Shown: positions 26,242 through 35,345, numbered from the stretch's first letter. The stretch is DNA of 64,000 bases from Lachnospira sp. (GCA_015057605.1 SVDX01000012.1:1-64000), one strand, 5' to 3'. Notes: a model not told the origin generated them from the sequence alone. A program made the numbers and translations.

Positions 26242-28326
26242 TCAATAACTAAATGCCGTTTTTTCAATATAGGTATATTTATTTCCTCTAATTCCAGCAT
26301 TGACCTCACAAGCTAAACCATATACACATTCACTCATTTCAAAATCAATACCCTTTGCATACTGTCGCATTTCTATAAGATTCATCATTCTATTATACTT
26401 TTCACATTTGTTGCCACTATATAAGAGTAGGCGTAAATAGTCCGTATAAATTGTGCCTCCTGCATGATTTTGTGACTGTACATCAAGATTTAAGCTTAAC
26501 AAATTTTCGAGTGTCAGCTTAAATGTAGTCTTGCTTTTTATAAGAGGAATGCTTTTTTCCTCCAAAAGATTTCTTACATCAACAATAGATTCTGCATATG
26601 CCCAAAGTCCCAATATAAGCCACTTTGTTGCCGTTATAAGAACCGGCACTCCACTTGCACCCACCAAAGTAACTGCTAAGGTATAGGCTTCAGCCTTCTT
26701 CTGCGAATCCGTTAATAAATACATAAAATTTAGTGCTTCTCTGATAAGTATTATTTTATTAACAACATCCGAAAGATTATCCTTATCACTGGCTTTTCCT
26801 GCTATAATATATTCAATTTCATAATCCAGACAATGATCTTTAAAGCTTTGATATTTGGTGAACTTTTTCATTGCATATTCGTTTACAAGAATATTTTTTG
26901 TAAACCTGTTAGCTACATTATCATCTGCAAGATACTCATCAATGTCTACACCTGAATAATCCTTAAGCCACGCCTGATTGGTAAGCTTTTTATTAGAAAT
27001 GGCATTTATATCTCTTATGGTAAGACCTAAAATACCTGCCTTAAGAGTATTAGAAATGGTATCTAAAATAGAACTATCTGAACTTTTATTAAGATTAAGT
27101 CTACTATAATCAATCTTAATTCCCTCAATGTCGTATTCTTTAAAGCAATTTTCAAGCTCTGTTACTAAACTTTTGTATGTATTGATGTTATTAGCATTTA
27201 CTGCATTTTTCATCTGTGGAATAATTGATTTTACCTTGGCAAGCACTTCAACGTTTTTATAAATGCTTGTTTTTGAGCTTTCAATATTTATTACCTTTTC
27301 GTTATTCACATAATTAGAATATTGCTCTACCTCACGTAACATCTCACTATGAAGCTCCTCACCAAGAATAAACTCAAGTCCATTAATAACATTTTTTGCT
27401 GTTGTAACACCACTTTTTAAGCTTTGATTTTTATTATCAATTTCATCTATAGTTGCCTTCGCATTTTGTAGGCACACATCAATGTTATTTACATATCTTT
27501 CTAATTCTCCTACAACCTGCAGATAACATGCTGATTCTGAGGAATAACTCTCATCTTCTGCCATAAGTTGAGTAATGTCATTTAAGTATCTTCTCATCTC
27601 TAAGGTGGTGCTTTTAGGGCTATAATAATGAGGTCTTAACTTTTCTAAAATATTAATATCATTTACAGCTGTAGAATACATATTAACTGGTTTTGAGCAA
27701 AACTGCTTAGCAAAATTATTTTCAACTGATATATTACCTTTATTTACGGTTATTCCATCTGCATACTTCATAAATTCATATATTTTTTCATCTATTACTA
27801 TAGCATTTTGTGAAAGTACGTCCATACTTTTAGTAACCGTATTTATCGCTTCGCTTTTATCACTATCAAGAAAGTTTTGTATAAGGCTTTCTCCTATTCC
27901 TATCGGTGCTGCATATTCCATATAATCACAAACCATTGTTTCAAACGGCAATCCATAATCATCACGCGGAGTCATAATATCTCTTATTCTTATTGAATTA
28001 ATATCAATGCCGTATAAATCAGTATTTTTAGCGTGTATATTTTTTGTAACATCAATATTATAGGAAATATACTCCTTTAAAATATCAGCAAGTATCGCTG
28101 AATTATCCTCTGATAATAGCATCAAACCGAATTCATCATAAATATCAGTATCATAATCTGCCTGCAACGACTTCATTCCCAAGTCAACTGCACTTACAAT
28201 TCTAAGCTTTGCAGCAGAATATACGGCAGACTCAATAGTAACAAGCAAAATAGATATTATAAGCGTTAAACTTATACTTAAAAATATAGTTATGCTTCCA
28301 CCCTTTTTACAATCCATTTGCCGCAT
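26242..28326 (-). CDS. DUF5702-like surface/pilus-associated protein
   Basis: This 694-residue protein starts with a basic leader and KKGGSITIFLSISLTLIISI, a prepilin-like N-terminal helix that lacks the Glu at +5. A long, mostly helical extracytoplasmic part with many heptad-like stretches follows, with one further hydrophobic segment (about 560-590). This matches the DUF5702 proteins found in Tad loci of Clostridia. It may be a large pilus tip or adhesin component; the role is inferred from context. The start overlaps the end of the Flp pilin gene by 20 bases, so translation is probably coupled. Confidence 0.75.
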   Translation of the reverse strand: MRQMDCKKGGSITIFLSISLTLIISILLVTIESAVYSAAKLRIVSAVDLGMKSLQADYDTDIYDEFGLMLLSEDNSAILADILKEYISYNIDVTKNIHAKNTDLYGIDINSIRIRDIMTPRDDYGLPFETMVCDYMEYAAPIGIGESLIQNFLDSDKSEAINTVTKSMDVLSQNAIVIDEKIYEFMKYADGITVNKGNISVENNFAKQFCSKPVNMYSTAVNDINILEKLRPHYYSPKSTTLEMRRYLNDITQLMAEDESYSSESACYLQVVGELERYVNNIDVCLQNAKATIDEIDNKNQSLKSGVTTAKNVINGLEFILGEELHSEMLREVEQYSNYVNNEKVINIESSKTSIYKNVEVLAKVKSIIPQMKNAVNANNINTYKSLVTELENCFKEYDIEGIKIDYSRLNLNKSSDSSILDTISNTLKAGILGLTIRDINAISNKKLTNQAWLKDYSGVDIDEYLADDNVANRFTKNILVNEYAMKKFTKYQSFKDHCLDYEIEYIIAGKASDKDNLSDVVNKIILIREALNFMYLLTDSQKKAEAYTLAVTLVGASGVPVLITATKWLILGLWAYAESIVDVRNLLEEKSIPLIKSKTTFKLTLENLLSLNLDVQSQNHAGGTIYTDYLRLLLYSGNKCEKYNRMMNLIEMRQYAKGIDFEMSECVYGLACEVNAGIRGNKYTYIEKTAFSY

Positions 28327-28468
28327 CCATCACTCTTTGCATTATTGAATTTACAAGGTTTGTAACTTGCTCTTTGAATATAACCACCAACCCAACCAAG
28401 ACAACCAGGATCAAGATAATTTCGACCACGCCAATCGCAGCCATTTTCATTTTCATTAGTTTTTTCAT
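28307..28468 (-). CDS. Flp-family major pilin (53 residues)
   Basis: This short gene encodes 53 residues that begin MKKLMKMKMAAIGVVEIILI. The hydrophobic helix (about 12-32) has Gly-Val-Val-Glu at its start, with Glu16 at +5 if cleavage follows Ala11, as in Flp type IVb pilins. A short amphipathic tail ends at NGL. The ribosome-binding site is AAGGAG. It lies 11 bases after the TadC-like gene and overlaps the DUF5702 gene. After processing by the adjacent peptidase it would form the pilus shaft. A longer reading frame in another phase here is a shadow. Confidence 0.88.
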   Translation of the reverse strand: MKKLMKMKMAAIGVVEIILILVVLVGLVVIFKEQVTNLVNSIMQRVMDAANGL

Positions 28469-28479
28469 ATTTTTCTCCT

Positions 28480-29811
28480 TTACATTTCAATCATTTTTAA
28501 AGCTGGTACCATAATAATTATCAGTACCACAAGCAACATAAGCATAATAGGCATTAAAAGCTTTGTGCCCGCCTCTTCTCCAAGCTTTCTTGCAAAATTC
28601 TTTCTATCCTCAAATGCTGTCTGTGCTTCCTTTTGCAAGGATACCTTCAAATCATTTGTACCCTTTTTTACATTTTGTTCTAATAACATCCCAAGCTTTA
28701 CATATTCGTGTAACCTGCAGCGCTTTCCAAACTCAGCATATGCACTGCCTTCTGGCTTTCCTGACTGTAAATGATTATATGTAATCACCATTTCTTCATA
28801 TGCCACACGCCTATTTCTACTCGCCTGTCTATAATCTGTTACTATCTTTTCCCATGCCATTCTTATTGTCATTCCTGCACCAATAAGCAGTGTTAATTTA
28901 GATACAAGCTCTGAATAATCAAGCATCAGCTGCGTATTTCTTTCCTTATTAAGCTTCTTAATATTTGACTCAAAGGACAAATACACCAATATTAATATAA
29001 TTACGCTCAAAGCAATAAGTACGGGCAAATCATTTTCCTTATCAACTGAATAGGTAAGCTGTTTGCCCATAATCCTGTCCGGCAACACAATATCCTTTTC
29101 GTTTTGATTTTTTAAATTAATTGCTGTTAATTCCTTTTCCAATTCATGTATAATACTTTCCTGTTCTGTATAAATTGGTGGAAATACTTTTACATCAATT
29201 CGATAGTCAATATAGTATTCCTCGTAGCTCAATGTTGCCACTAAGCATAGCATTTCTCCTGTTTCCTTAATATTTGCACTGTTTAATTTTCCAGTTCCAC
29301 TAATCAGTGAATAATCGGAAATGTTCCATTTTACCTTAACTGCTCCGTCTTTTAAATCCTTTACAAGATTCAAATCACTTCTTACATTTAAAAGTGAATC
29401 ATTATCGGCAAGCATTATTACCTTTAATTCCTCAAAAAGTTCATCAAACATCTCAAAAACCTGTTCTTTTTCCATAACTCTATTACTTACATTAACCGTA
29501 ATTGTTTCATCAATGTTTTCACCCTTAACATGAATCTCATAATTTGAATCACCACCAAAGTAATCCTTTCTTGCAAGCTTAGTAACTATCTGCTGCCCTG
29601 TATCAGATACGAAAAACGCACCTACGAGAAATATAATAAGCACTATTGCGACACCAAGTATTGTTGAATATTTTGCTAAAATATACTCTTCAACAATCTT
29701 TTCATCCTTAATTCCAATGGCATCTAACTTGCTCTTTTCTGTACTTTTAATAAAATTTGATTTGTAAAATAGCCTTGCAGGCGCGTACAAAAACTTAATT
29801 CCTTTTTTCAC
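28480..29811 (-). CDS. tadC: TadC-like type II secretion F-domain protein with large insertion
   Basis: I prefer the GTG at 29811 (GGAG six bases upstream) to a TTG four codons earlier. The 443-residue protein has a first membrane helix (about 47-67), an extracytoplasmic or lumenal domain of about 185 residues, a second helix (about 258-278), a T2SSF cytoplasmic domain (LTLLIGAGMTIRMAW, then KLGMLLEQNVKKGTNDL) and a final helix. TadC is an inner-membrane platform protein that couples the ATPase to pilin insertion. It is about 140 residues longer than usual TadC. Confidence 0.82.
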   Translation of the reverse strand: MKKGIKFLYAPARLFYKSNFIKSTEKSKLDAIGIKDEKIVEEYILAKYSTILGVAIVLIIFLVGAFFVSDTGQQIVTKLARKDYFGGDSNYEIHVKGENIDETITVNVSNRVMEKEQVFEMFDELFEELKVIMLADNDSLLNVRSDLNLVKDLKDGAVKVKWNISDYSLISGTGKLNSANIKETGEMLCLVATLSYEEYYIDYRIDVKVFPPIYTEQESIIHELEKELTAINLKNQNEKDIVLPDRIMGKQLTYSVDKENDLPVLIALSVIILILVYLSFESNIKKLNKERNTQLMLDYSELVSKLTLLIGAGMTIRMAWEKIVTDYRQASRNRRVAYEEMVITYNHLQSGKPEGSAYAEFGKRCRLHEYVKLGMLLEQNVKKGTNDLKVSLQKEAQTAFEDRKNFARKLGEEAGTKLLMPIMLMLLVVLIIIMVPALKMIEM

Positions 29812-29812
29812 T

Positions 29813-30520
29813 CTAAACTCCAATCCTTACTATCTTTTTTCCTAAAAGATAGCCTATAATATATATAATGAGGCATACTGTCATAACGATAATTCCACTA
29901 ATATTGTCATACATACCGTTAAACATAGTCGGATTACTAAATCTCATATAAACGATAATTCCCATTGGCACAATACTCATAATGTTATGCTCATATTTTT
30001 TTGCTGCGACTAAAACCGCTATTTCCTTTTGTGTCTCAATTTTTTCAGTAATAATATTGGCACTATTTTTTATAATGGCAATCATATCTCCACCACTTCT
30101 TTTAGCATATTTAAATATCTCCGCAAATATTAAAATATCTTCATTGTTACTTTGGAGTGCAAAATCCATTAAGGCCGTCTCGACATTTATATTCATATTA
30201 ACCTTATTGATTATATTTCTAAATGCCTTTACTATTGCAGAATGATCTCCGTACAAAAGCTTAAGCTCTACTGTAGCCTCCTTAAAAGCATTTTCAATTG
30301 AATAACCTACATTTAAAGATGCCGCAACTGCCAACATTCCTTCTTTAAACTGTTCAGCAAGCAGTTCTTCTTCCTTTCTTTGCCTTTCCTTTTCACAATA
30401 TTTAAGAAATGGTATCATCAGTGGCGAAAATATGAGAGCAACATAAACATGTCCATAAAACAAATATGCAATACATACAAGCAGCGAAATTCCAACACAT
30501 AGATTCAAAATTTTTTTCAT
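29813..30520 (-). CDS. tadB: TadB-like type II secretion F-domain protein
   Basis: This 235-residue protein has two N-terminal hydrophobic segments (about 7-42), a T2SSF cytoplasmic domain (AVAASLNVGYSIENAF; FAEIFKYAKRSGGDM) and two C-terminal helices. It is the partner platform protein of TadC. The start overlaps the CpaF stop (ATATGA) with AGGTG upstream, and the stop abuts the TadC GTG start. Translational coupling along the operon is likely. Confidence 0.88.
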   Translation of the reverse strand: MKKILNLCVGISLLVCIAYLFYGHVYVALIFSPLMIPFLKYCEKERQRKEEELLAEQFKEGMLAVAASLNVGYSIENAFKEATVELKLLYGDHSAIVKAFRNIINKVNMNINVETALMDFALQSNNEDILIFAEIFKYAKRSGGDMIAIIKNSANIITEKIETQKEIAVLVAAKKYEHNIMSIVPMGIIVYMRFSNPTMFNGMYDNISGIIVMTVCLIIYIIGYLLGKKIVRIGV

Positions 30521-31704
30521 ATAACACCTGCCATTGTAAGTTTTTCTGTGTGTACAAGTTCATTAACCTTCTTTAACATTTCATCAGTTTCATCGTACAC
30601 GTATAAAGGATTAAGAATAATTTCTTTATCTACAAAATCCGCTATCTCTACAATCTCCATTACACATCTTTTCTTACCCTTAATACGTGCCAAATGAACA
30701 ATAATATCAATAGAAGATGCAATTTGTCCACGTATAGCTTCAAGTGGCATATCCATTCCCATAAGCACCATAGTTTCTAAACGGCTTAGCATATCCTTTG
30801 AGCTATTACTGTGTCCTGTTGAGAGGCTACCATCATGCCCTGTATTCATTGCCTGCAATAAATCAATACATTCCTCACCACGGACCTCGCCTATAATTAC
30901 TCTGTCCGGGCGCATTCTAAGTGCCGATTTAATCAACTGACGGATTTTAATCTCATTTTTACCTTCAGTATTAGAATTACGTGCCTCAAGCCTTACTAAA
31001 TTGTTTACATTATGAATCTGCAGCTCAGCCGAATCTTCAATCGTTATGATTCGCTCATCCTCATCAATATAATTTGAAAGTACATTTAAAAAAGTGGTTT
31101 TTCCTGAGCTTGTAGAACCTGATATAAAAATGTTATATCTTGCCTTAACAAGCTGTTTTAAAAAATGAGCAGCTTCTACACTTATGCTTCCTAATTCAAT
31201 AAGCTTATCCATAGTAAGTGGCTTTTCATAGAATTTTCTTATTGTAACTGCAGGTCCATCAATAGCTATTGGTGGAAGCACAATATTAACTCTTGAACCA
31301 TTTGCTAATCTTGTGTCCAAAATCGGACTTGCTTCATTAACAATACGGTTCGACTTCGCCGCTATTTGCTGTACAACATCATCAAGCTTGTCATTACTTA
31401 TAAAGTTTTTTTCATAAATCCTTATTTTCCCATTTTGTTCAATGAAAATATCTTTATAACCATTAATCATAACCTCAGTAATGCTGTCATCTATAAGTAG
31501 TTCCTCAAGTATATCAAGCTTTTTAATCGAATTAAAAATACGTAGCTTTATTTCAATTCTATCCTTAATTGGTACATACGCCGTATCTAAATTAGTCTTC
31601 ATTATGTACTCAATTGCATCATATAATTGTTCATCACTTATCTCGTCTGAAATATCAATATATTCTAAAACCTTTCCCTTTAACAAAATAACTAATTCTT
31701 CCAC
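30517..31704 (-). CDS. cpaF: CpaF/TadA secretion ATPase
   Basis: This 395-residue ATPase of the type II/IV secretion family powers pilus assembly. It has Walker A GSTSSGKTT at about residue 195, the Asp box around ITIEDSAEL, Walker B MRPDRVIIGEVRG, and the His box TGHDGSLSTGHSNS. The N-terminal three-helix bundle typical of CpaF precedes the ITEVMINGY strand. It starts at GTG inside the end of the TadZ-like gene, with GGGAG upstream. Confidence 0.95.
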   Translation of the reverse strand: MEELVILLKGKVLEYIDISDEISDEQLYDAIEYIMKTNLDTAYVPIKDRIEIKLRIFNSIKKLDILEELLIDDSITEVMINGYKDIFIEQNGKIRIYEKNFISNDKLDDVVQQIAAKSNRIVNEASPILDTRLANGSRVNIVLPPIAIDGPAVTIRKFYEKPLTMDKLIELGSISVEAAHFLKQLVKARYNIFISGSTSSGKTTFLNVLSNYIDEDERIITIEDSAELQIHNVNNLVRLEARNSNTEGKNEIKIRQLIKSALRMRPDRVIIGEVRGEECIDLLQAMNTGHDGSLSTGHSNSSKDMLSRLETMVLMGMDMPLEAIRGQIASSIDIIVHLARIKGKKRCVMEIVEIADFVDKEIILNPLYVYDETDEMLKKVNELVHTEKLTMAGVI

Positions 31705-32684
31705 TGCATAATCTCCCTTACGTATTTAGTAAATTCTAAATTCATAGCTACCATTGCAAATGAATCTGCAGTTTTTAGCTCCTCTATATAAGGAAGCTCA
31801 ATATTAACAATCCTATTTTTTAATTTGCCATCTTTAATTTTTTCTATATACTTTGCAAATTCCTCAAGCTTTACTGCAGCACTTGTACCTTTAATTCCTG
31901 GTACATAAATTACATCGCATAGCTCAAACAATTCCTCTCTAAAAAATGAAGTAGTACCAAAATCAATAATAATAACCTCATATACACTTCCCGTAACTAA
32001 TAATTCAAAATAGCCCTTCCACATTTCAATGCTTATTTCAAATATATCTCTTATACAGCTAAGCGGAGGTAGTATCGATACATTATAAATATCTCTAATC
32101 ATTCGTTCCTGCTTTAAAAGTATAGTACCTGCTTCTTGCATATACATAAGCATAATATCAGAAAGTGTGTGTTCAAAATCTCTTGAAATAAAACGCGCTA
32201 ATCCAGAATATTCTTCAAGATTTATATACAATACCTTGTTATCAACTGCATACAACTTAGCAAGACTAAGTGCAAATGAAGTCTTAAAGCATCTTCCAAT
32301 CGGTGAATATACTCCAAGCACTCGCTTTTTAGTACCTGAAACATTAAGAAATCTCTCTGCATTATTGTACGGAATCATGCTTATAATCTCATCTACAATG
32401 GTATTCATTGACTGATACTTATATATACAGACATCCGTTACACTAACCATTTTATCCGCGGATAAAATAATGGTTTTTGCAACGGCTTCAGACTTAAAAT
32501 CTCTATCTTCTATAGGAAGTAAAAGTAAATCCATATGATTTTTACTGCAATAATCCTCTAACGATTCACGTCTGTTAAACCCTATTGCTTCAATTTGCAA
32601 ATTATCTCTTTCATTAATATAGTTAACAAATTTAAAGATATATTCTTCGTCAGCATCTAAAATGCCACATATAATTTTACCTAT
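31692..32684 (-). CDS. TadZ/CpaE-like P-loop-fold protein with probable AUA start
   Basis: The conventional start (TTG at 32600) lacks a ribosome-binding site and cuts off a plausible receiver-like strand. The frame is open upstream to a TGA at 32685-32687. GGAGG (32693-32697) is eight bases before an ATA at 32684, giving a 330-residue product whose N-terminus reads IGKIICGILDADEEYIF, as expected for a pseudo-receiver domain. The second domain has YSPIGRCFKTSFALSLAKL, a variant MinD/ParA-type loop, as in TadZ/CpaE polar localisation proteins. First gene of the Tad operon. Confidence 0.8.
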   Translation of the reverse strand: MGKIICGILDADEEYIFKFVNYINERDNLQIEAIGFNRRESLEDYCSKNHMDLLLLPIEDRDFKSEAVAKTIILSADKMVSVTDVCIYKYQSMNTIVDEIISMIPYNNAERFLNVSGTKKRVLGVYSPIGRCFKTSFALSLAKLYAVDNKVLYINLEEYSGLARFISRDFEHTLSDIMLMYMQEAGTILLKQERMIRDIYNVSILPPLSCIRDIFEISIEMWKGYFELLVTGSVYEVIIIDFGTTSFFREELFELCDVIYVPGIKGTSAAVKLEEFAKYIEKIKDGKLKNRIVNIELPYIEELKTADSFAMVAMNLEFTKYVREIMQWKN

Positions 32685-32692
32685 TCACAACA

Positions 32693-32697
32693 CCTCC
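32693..32697 (-). promoter_or_regulatory. Ribosome-binding site that decides the TadZ-like start
   Basis: A perfect GGAGG on the minus strand is placed eight bases before the ATA codon at 32684. A GTG four codons from a stop in another phase (32686-32688) is the only other initiation codon in reach, and it would give a two-to-three-residue peptide. Confidence 0.65.
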
Positions 32698-32726
32698 ACA
32701 TATTAATAATTGGTCTGGGAAAATAG

Positions 32727-32738
32727 GTGCGAACGCAC
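32727..32738. promoter_or_regulatory. GC-rich palindrome in the Tad operon leader
   Basis: A 5-bp GTGCG/CGCAC inverted repeat around two bases lies between the Tad promoter and the first start codon. It could be an operator or a small RNA hairpin; too short to be sure. Confidence 0.4.
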
Positions 32739-32757
32739 AAATTAAGATTGTAGGTTG

Positions 32758-32786
32758 ATAATAACATATATTATGTAAACTGTCAA
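32758..32786 (-). promoter_or_regulatory. Promoter of the Tad pilus operon
   Basis: On the minus strand a perfect TTGACA (32781-32786), a 17-base spacer and TATTAT (32758-32763) precede the TadZ-like gene, with a leader of about 67 bases. No other good promoter was seen in the tightly packed Tad run. Confidence 0.75.
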
Positions 32787-32867
32787 TACATTTTTCTATA
32801 ATTTGTATAAATATTTTTTATTGTGCAATACTTATACTATATTATAAATGGAAGAGAGTGGATTAAT

Positions 32868-33083
32868 ATGAAAAAGAAGGTTAAAGCACCAACAACCTAT
32901 GATGAAAAATATCTTATGGAAGAAATACGTTTATCAAAAAATGCTCTTGATGTGGCAAATTCAAATTTTGACAACGCCGTAGATCCTGATCTTATCGACT
33001 GTTACATTTATCGTGTTCGTTCTGAAGAAAAACGTTATGACTTCCTTATCTCAAAGGCGAAAGCCCTAAATTTAGCAAAATAA
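32868..33083 (+). CDS. DUF2508 (YaaL-like) small protein
   Basis: The ATG at 32868 gives 71 residues (MKKKVKAPTTYDEKYLMEEI...). A longer frame from 32823 runs through the promoter region and has no ribosome-binding site. The acidic helical pattern with DPDLIDCYIYRVRSEEKRY matches DUF2508, a small family of unknown function often found near replication or recombination genes in Firmicutes. It is divergent from the Tad operon and ends at a bidirectional terminator. Confidence 0.8.
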   Translation: MKKKVKAPTTYDEKYLMEEIRLSKNALDVANSNFDNAVDPDLIDCYIYRVRSEEKRYDFLISKAKALNLAK

Positions 33084-33111
33084 AGAGAGTTCACATCCAC
33101 GTGAACTCTCT
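33084..33111. terminator. Bidirectional terminator
   Basis: A 10-11-bp stem (33084-33094 with 33101-33111) with a six-base loop lies between the convergent DUF2508 and DUF4446 genes. On each strand it is followed by T-rich sequence. Confidence 0.8.
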
Positions 33112-33116
33112 AATTA

Positions 33117-33617
33117 TTATTGTTTTTTTGCTTCATCTAAAACTTTCTTTTCTTCGTCTCCAAGTAGGATAGTAGGCTCGCCAGCCACAATTTCTTTAAT
33201 GTATGTGTAACAGCCTTCTCTACTATGCATCGCATTTATAATAAAACCATTATAATTATTATCAAGCATTGCAAGAGCGAAGCTTAATTTGCCACCCATT
33301 TCATTAAATGCATCATATTTGTTGATTGCAACCTTGCTGTATGCAAGCTTTTGAAGCTGCTTAATATTAGTAAGCTCTAAATCATGCTCTGCCTTACCCT
33401 TTTGGAGCTCCTCGATGTCTCTAAAACGCTTAGTTATCTCAGCCTCTAATGACTGTGCATCCTTGCCACTCATAAAAGCATTTAGTCGCTTCTTATTTTT
33501 CGCAAGTTTACATAATATAACAATGTTTATTATTAGTATAATTGCCATTGCGGCTATAATACCTATTATTAAATAATCAAATTCTACCTTTAATCCGAAT
33601 AAATCTACCTTTTGCAT
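33117..33617 (-). CDS. DUF4446 membrane protein
   Basis: This 166-residue protein has one N-terminal membrane helix (about 14-36), a coiled-coil stretch, and a C-terminal domain with AYSKVAINKYDAFNEMGGKLSF-type sequence and a GFIINAMHSRE segment, which are the marks of DUF4446. Members are typically next to parB in Firmicutes, as here (four bases after parB). Function unknown. Confidence 0.88.
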   Translation of the reverse strand: MQKVDLFGLKVEFDYLIIGIIAAMAIILIINIVILCKLAKNKKRLNAFMSGKDAQSLEAEITKRFRDIEELQKGKAEHDLELTNIKQLQKLAYSKVAINKYDAFNEMGGKLSFALAMLDNNYNGFIINAMHSREGCYTYIKEIVAGEPTILLGDEEKKVLDEAKKQ

Positions 33618-33621
33618 CTTA

Positions 33622-34515
33622 CTACCTCTCTAAAAATTCTACTATTCTTTCAAAATCTTCCATTGAATAGTATTCAATCTCAATCTTACCTTTTCCATTT
33701 GCCTTGTTGTTTATACTAACCTTTGTTGATAAAAGCTGCTTTAGCTTTTCTTCATAATCTCTATAAACAAAATCATTTTTTGGCAATTCCTTTGCCTTTG
33801 GTGCTCCCTTTAAAAGTTTCTTTACAAGAGCTTCCGTCTCGCGCACACTAAGCTTTTGATCCAATATCTTTTGTGCTGTTTCGTATTGAAGGTCTCCGTC
33901 TTCAAAACTTAATAATGCTCTTGCATGTCCACTTGATATCATATCATCTACTAACATTTCCTGTACTCTTTTATCAAGCTTTAAAAGTCTTAACGAATTA
34001 GAGATTGCAACTCTACTTTTTGAAACCTTTTCTGCAATCTGATCTTGTTTCAATTTAAATTCCTTCATAAGACGTTCATATGCTAACGCTTCTTCAACAG
34101 GATTTAAATCTTCTCTTTGAATATTTTCAATAAGTGCTATTTCAACTATCTCTTGTTCTGTGTAATCCTTGATTACAACTGGAACCTCTTTTAAGCCGGC
34201 CATCTTTGATGCTCTCCATCTTCTTTCACCGGCTACTATTTCGTAATAATCATCTCTTTTCTTTACTACGATTGGCTGAATTAAGCCATATTGTTTAATT
34301 GATTCAGAAAGTTCCATTAATGCATCTTCGTCAAATACCTTTCTTGGTTGCTCTCTGTTTGGTTCGATTTTTGATATTTTTAATTTAACTTCTCCTGGTT
34401 CCTTAACAACTACCTTTTCAACCTTTTGCTTTGGTGCTGCTTCTATATTTTCTGGTATAAGAGTGTTAAGCCCTTTGCCTAAACCCTTTCCTAATCCACT
34501 CTTTTTTACTGCCAT
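33622..34515 (-). CDS. parB: Chromosome-partitioning protein ParB (Spo0J)
   Basis: This 297-residue ParB binds parS and spreads as a CTP-dependent clamp to load condensin at the origin. Marks are the IKQYGLIQPIVV strand-turn, GERRWRAS (CTP-binding motif) and the helix-turn-helix KQDQIAEKVSKSRVAISNSL. The start overlaps the parA stop (TAATG). Two parS sites lie upstream of parA. Confidence 0.96.
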   Translation of the reverse strand: MAVKKSGLGKGLGKGLNTLIPENIEAAPKQKVEKVVVKEPGEVKLKISKIEPNREQPRKVFDEDALMELSESIKQYGLIQPIVVKKRDDYYEIVAGERRWRASKMAGLKEVPVVIKDYTEQEIVEIALIENIQREDLNPVEEALAYERLMKEFKLKQDQIAEKVSKSRVAISNSLRLLKLDKRVQEMLVDDMISSGHARALLSFEDGDLQYETAQKILDQKLSVRETEALVKKLLKGAPKAKELPKNDFVYRDYEEKLKQLLSTKVSINNKANGKGKIEIEYYSMEDFERIVEFLER

Positions 34516-35285
34516 TAGTCATCTTCTCCTCTACTAATTACTTCTTCTGCTAAAAGTCTGTAGCTTTCTGCTCCTGCAGATTTACTGTCATATATATTTA
34601 TTGGCAAACCATGACTTGGTGCTTCTGCAAGTCTTACGTTACGTGGAATAATAGTTTTGTAAATGGTCTGCTTTAAATTTGCTTTTACATTTTCTACAAC
34701 CTGAAGAGATAGATTTGTTCTGGCATCGAACATAGTAAATACGACACCTTCCATCTCAAGATCAGGATTTAATCTTTTTTTAACTAAATTGATGGTATGT
34801 ATGAGCTGAGTTAAACCTTCTAATGCATAATATTCGCATTGAATAGGAACTAATACAGTATCAGCAGTAGTCATAGCATTAACTGTTAGCATTGTTAATG
34901 AAGGTGGACAGTCTATTATTATAAAATCATAATTATCCCTTACCTTTTCAATATGCTTTTTCAAAACATATTCTCTGTTATCAATTCCTATTAAATCTAT
35001 TTCTGCACCAGCAAGATCTACATTTGAAGGAATTAAATCTAAATTTTCATAAATATTCTTTAATATTGCATCTTCAATCTCACATTCGCCTATCAAAAGT
35101 CCATATACTGTGTTAAGACTATCATTTTTATCTACGCCCAAACCACTTGTAGTATTTCCTTGTGGATCTATATCTATTGTCAATACTTTTTTGCCAGCTT
35201 CTGCTAGACATGCTGATAAGTTAATTGAGGTTGTCGTTTTGCCTACGCCACCCTTTTGGTTAGCTATCGCTATAATTCTTCCCAT
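34515..35285 (-). CDS. parA: Chromosome-partitioning ATPase ParA (Soj)
   Basis: This 256-residue MinD/ParA-type ATPase has the deviant Walker A KGGVGKTTTS (about 11-20) and the Walker B region DFIIIDCPPS. In Firmicutes it works with ParB on origin segregation and can act on DnaA. Start after GGAGCGG. Its promoter (35317-35345) is bordered by a parS site, which would allow ParB to influence it. Confidence 0.95.
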   Translation of the reverse strand: MGRIIAIANQKGGVGKTTTSINLSACLAEAGKKVLTIDIDPQGNTTSGLGVDKNDSLNTVYGLLIGECEIEDAILKNIYENLDLIPSNVDLAGAEIDLIGIDNREYVLKKHIEKVRDNYDFIIIDCPPSLTMLTVNAMTTADTVLVPIQCEYYALEGLTQLIHTINLVKKRLNPDLEMEGVVFTMFDARTNLSLQVVENVKANLKQTIYKTIIPRNVRLAEAPSHGLPINIYDSKSAGAESYRLLAEEVISRGEDD

Positions 35286-35316
35286 TCATACCGCTCCTTT
35301 CATTTGTTAGGATTTA

Positions 35317-35345
35317 ATTATATCACTATACGTAATAATATTCAA
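35317..35345 (-). promoter_or_regulatory. Promoter of parAB
   Basis: On the minus strand TTGAAT (35340-35345), a 17-base spacer and a perfect TATAAT (35317-35322) precede parA. The first parS site starts four bases upstream of the -35 box. Confidence 0.7.

Noticed and set aside
28290..28490. 66-codon reading frame over the end of the TadC-like gene
   Set aside because: It is out of phase with the Flp pilin gene (28307-28468), which has a ribosome-binding site and a family match; the longer frame has neither.
32600..32684. Frameshift or pseudogene at the start of the TadZ-like gene
   Set aside because: The frame is intact up to an ideally spaced ribosome-binding site, so a rare start codon explains it better than a broken gene; a base error remains possible.
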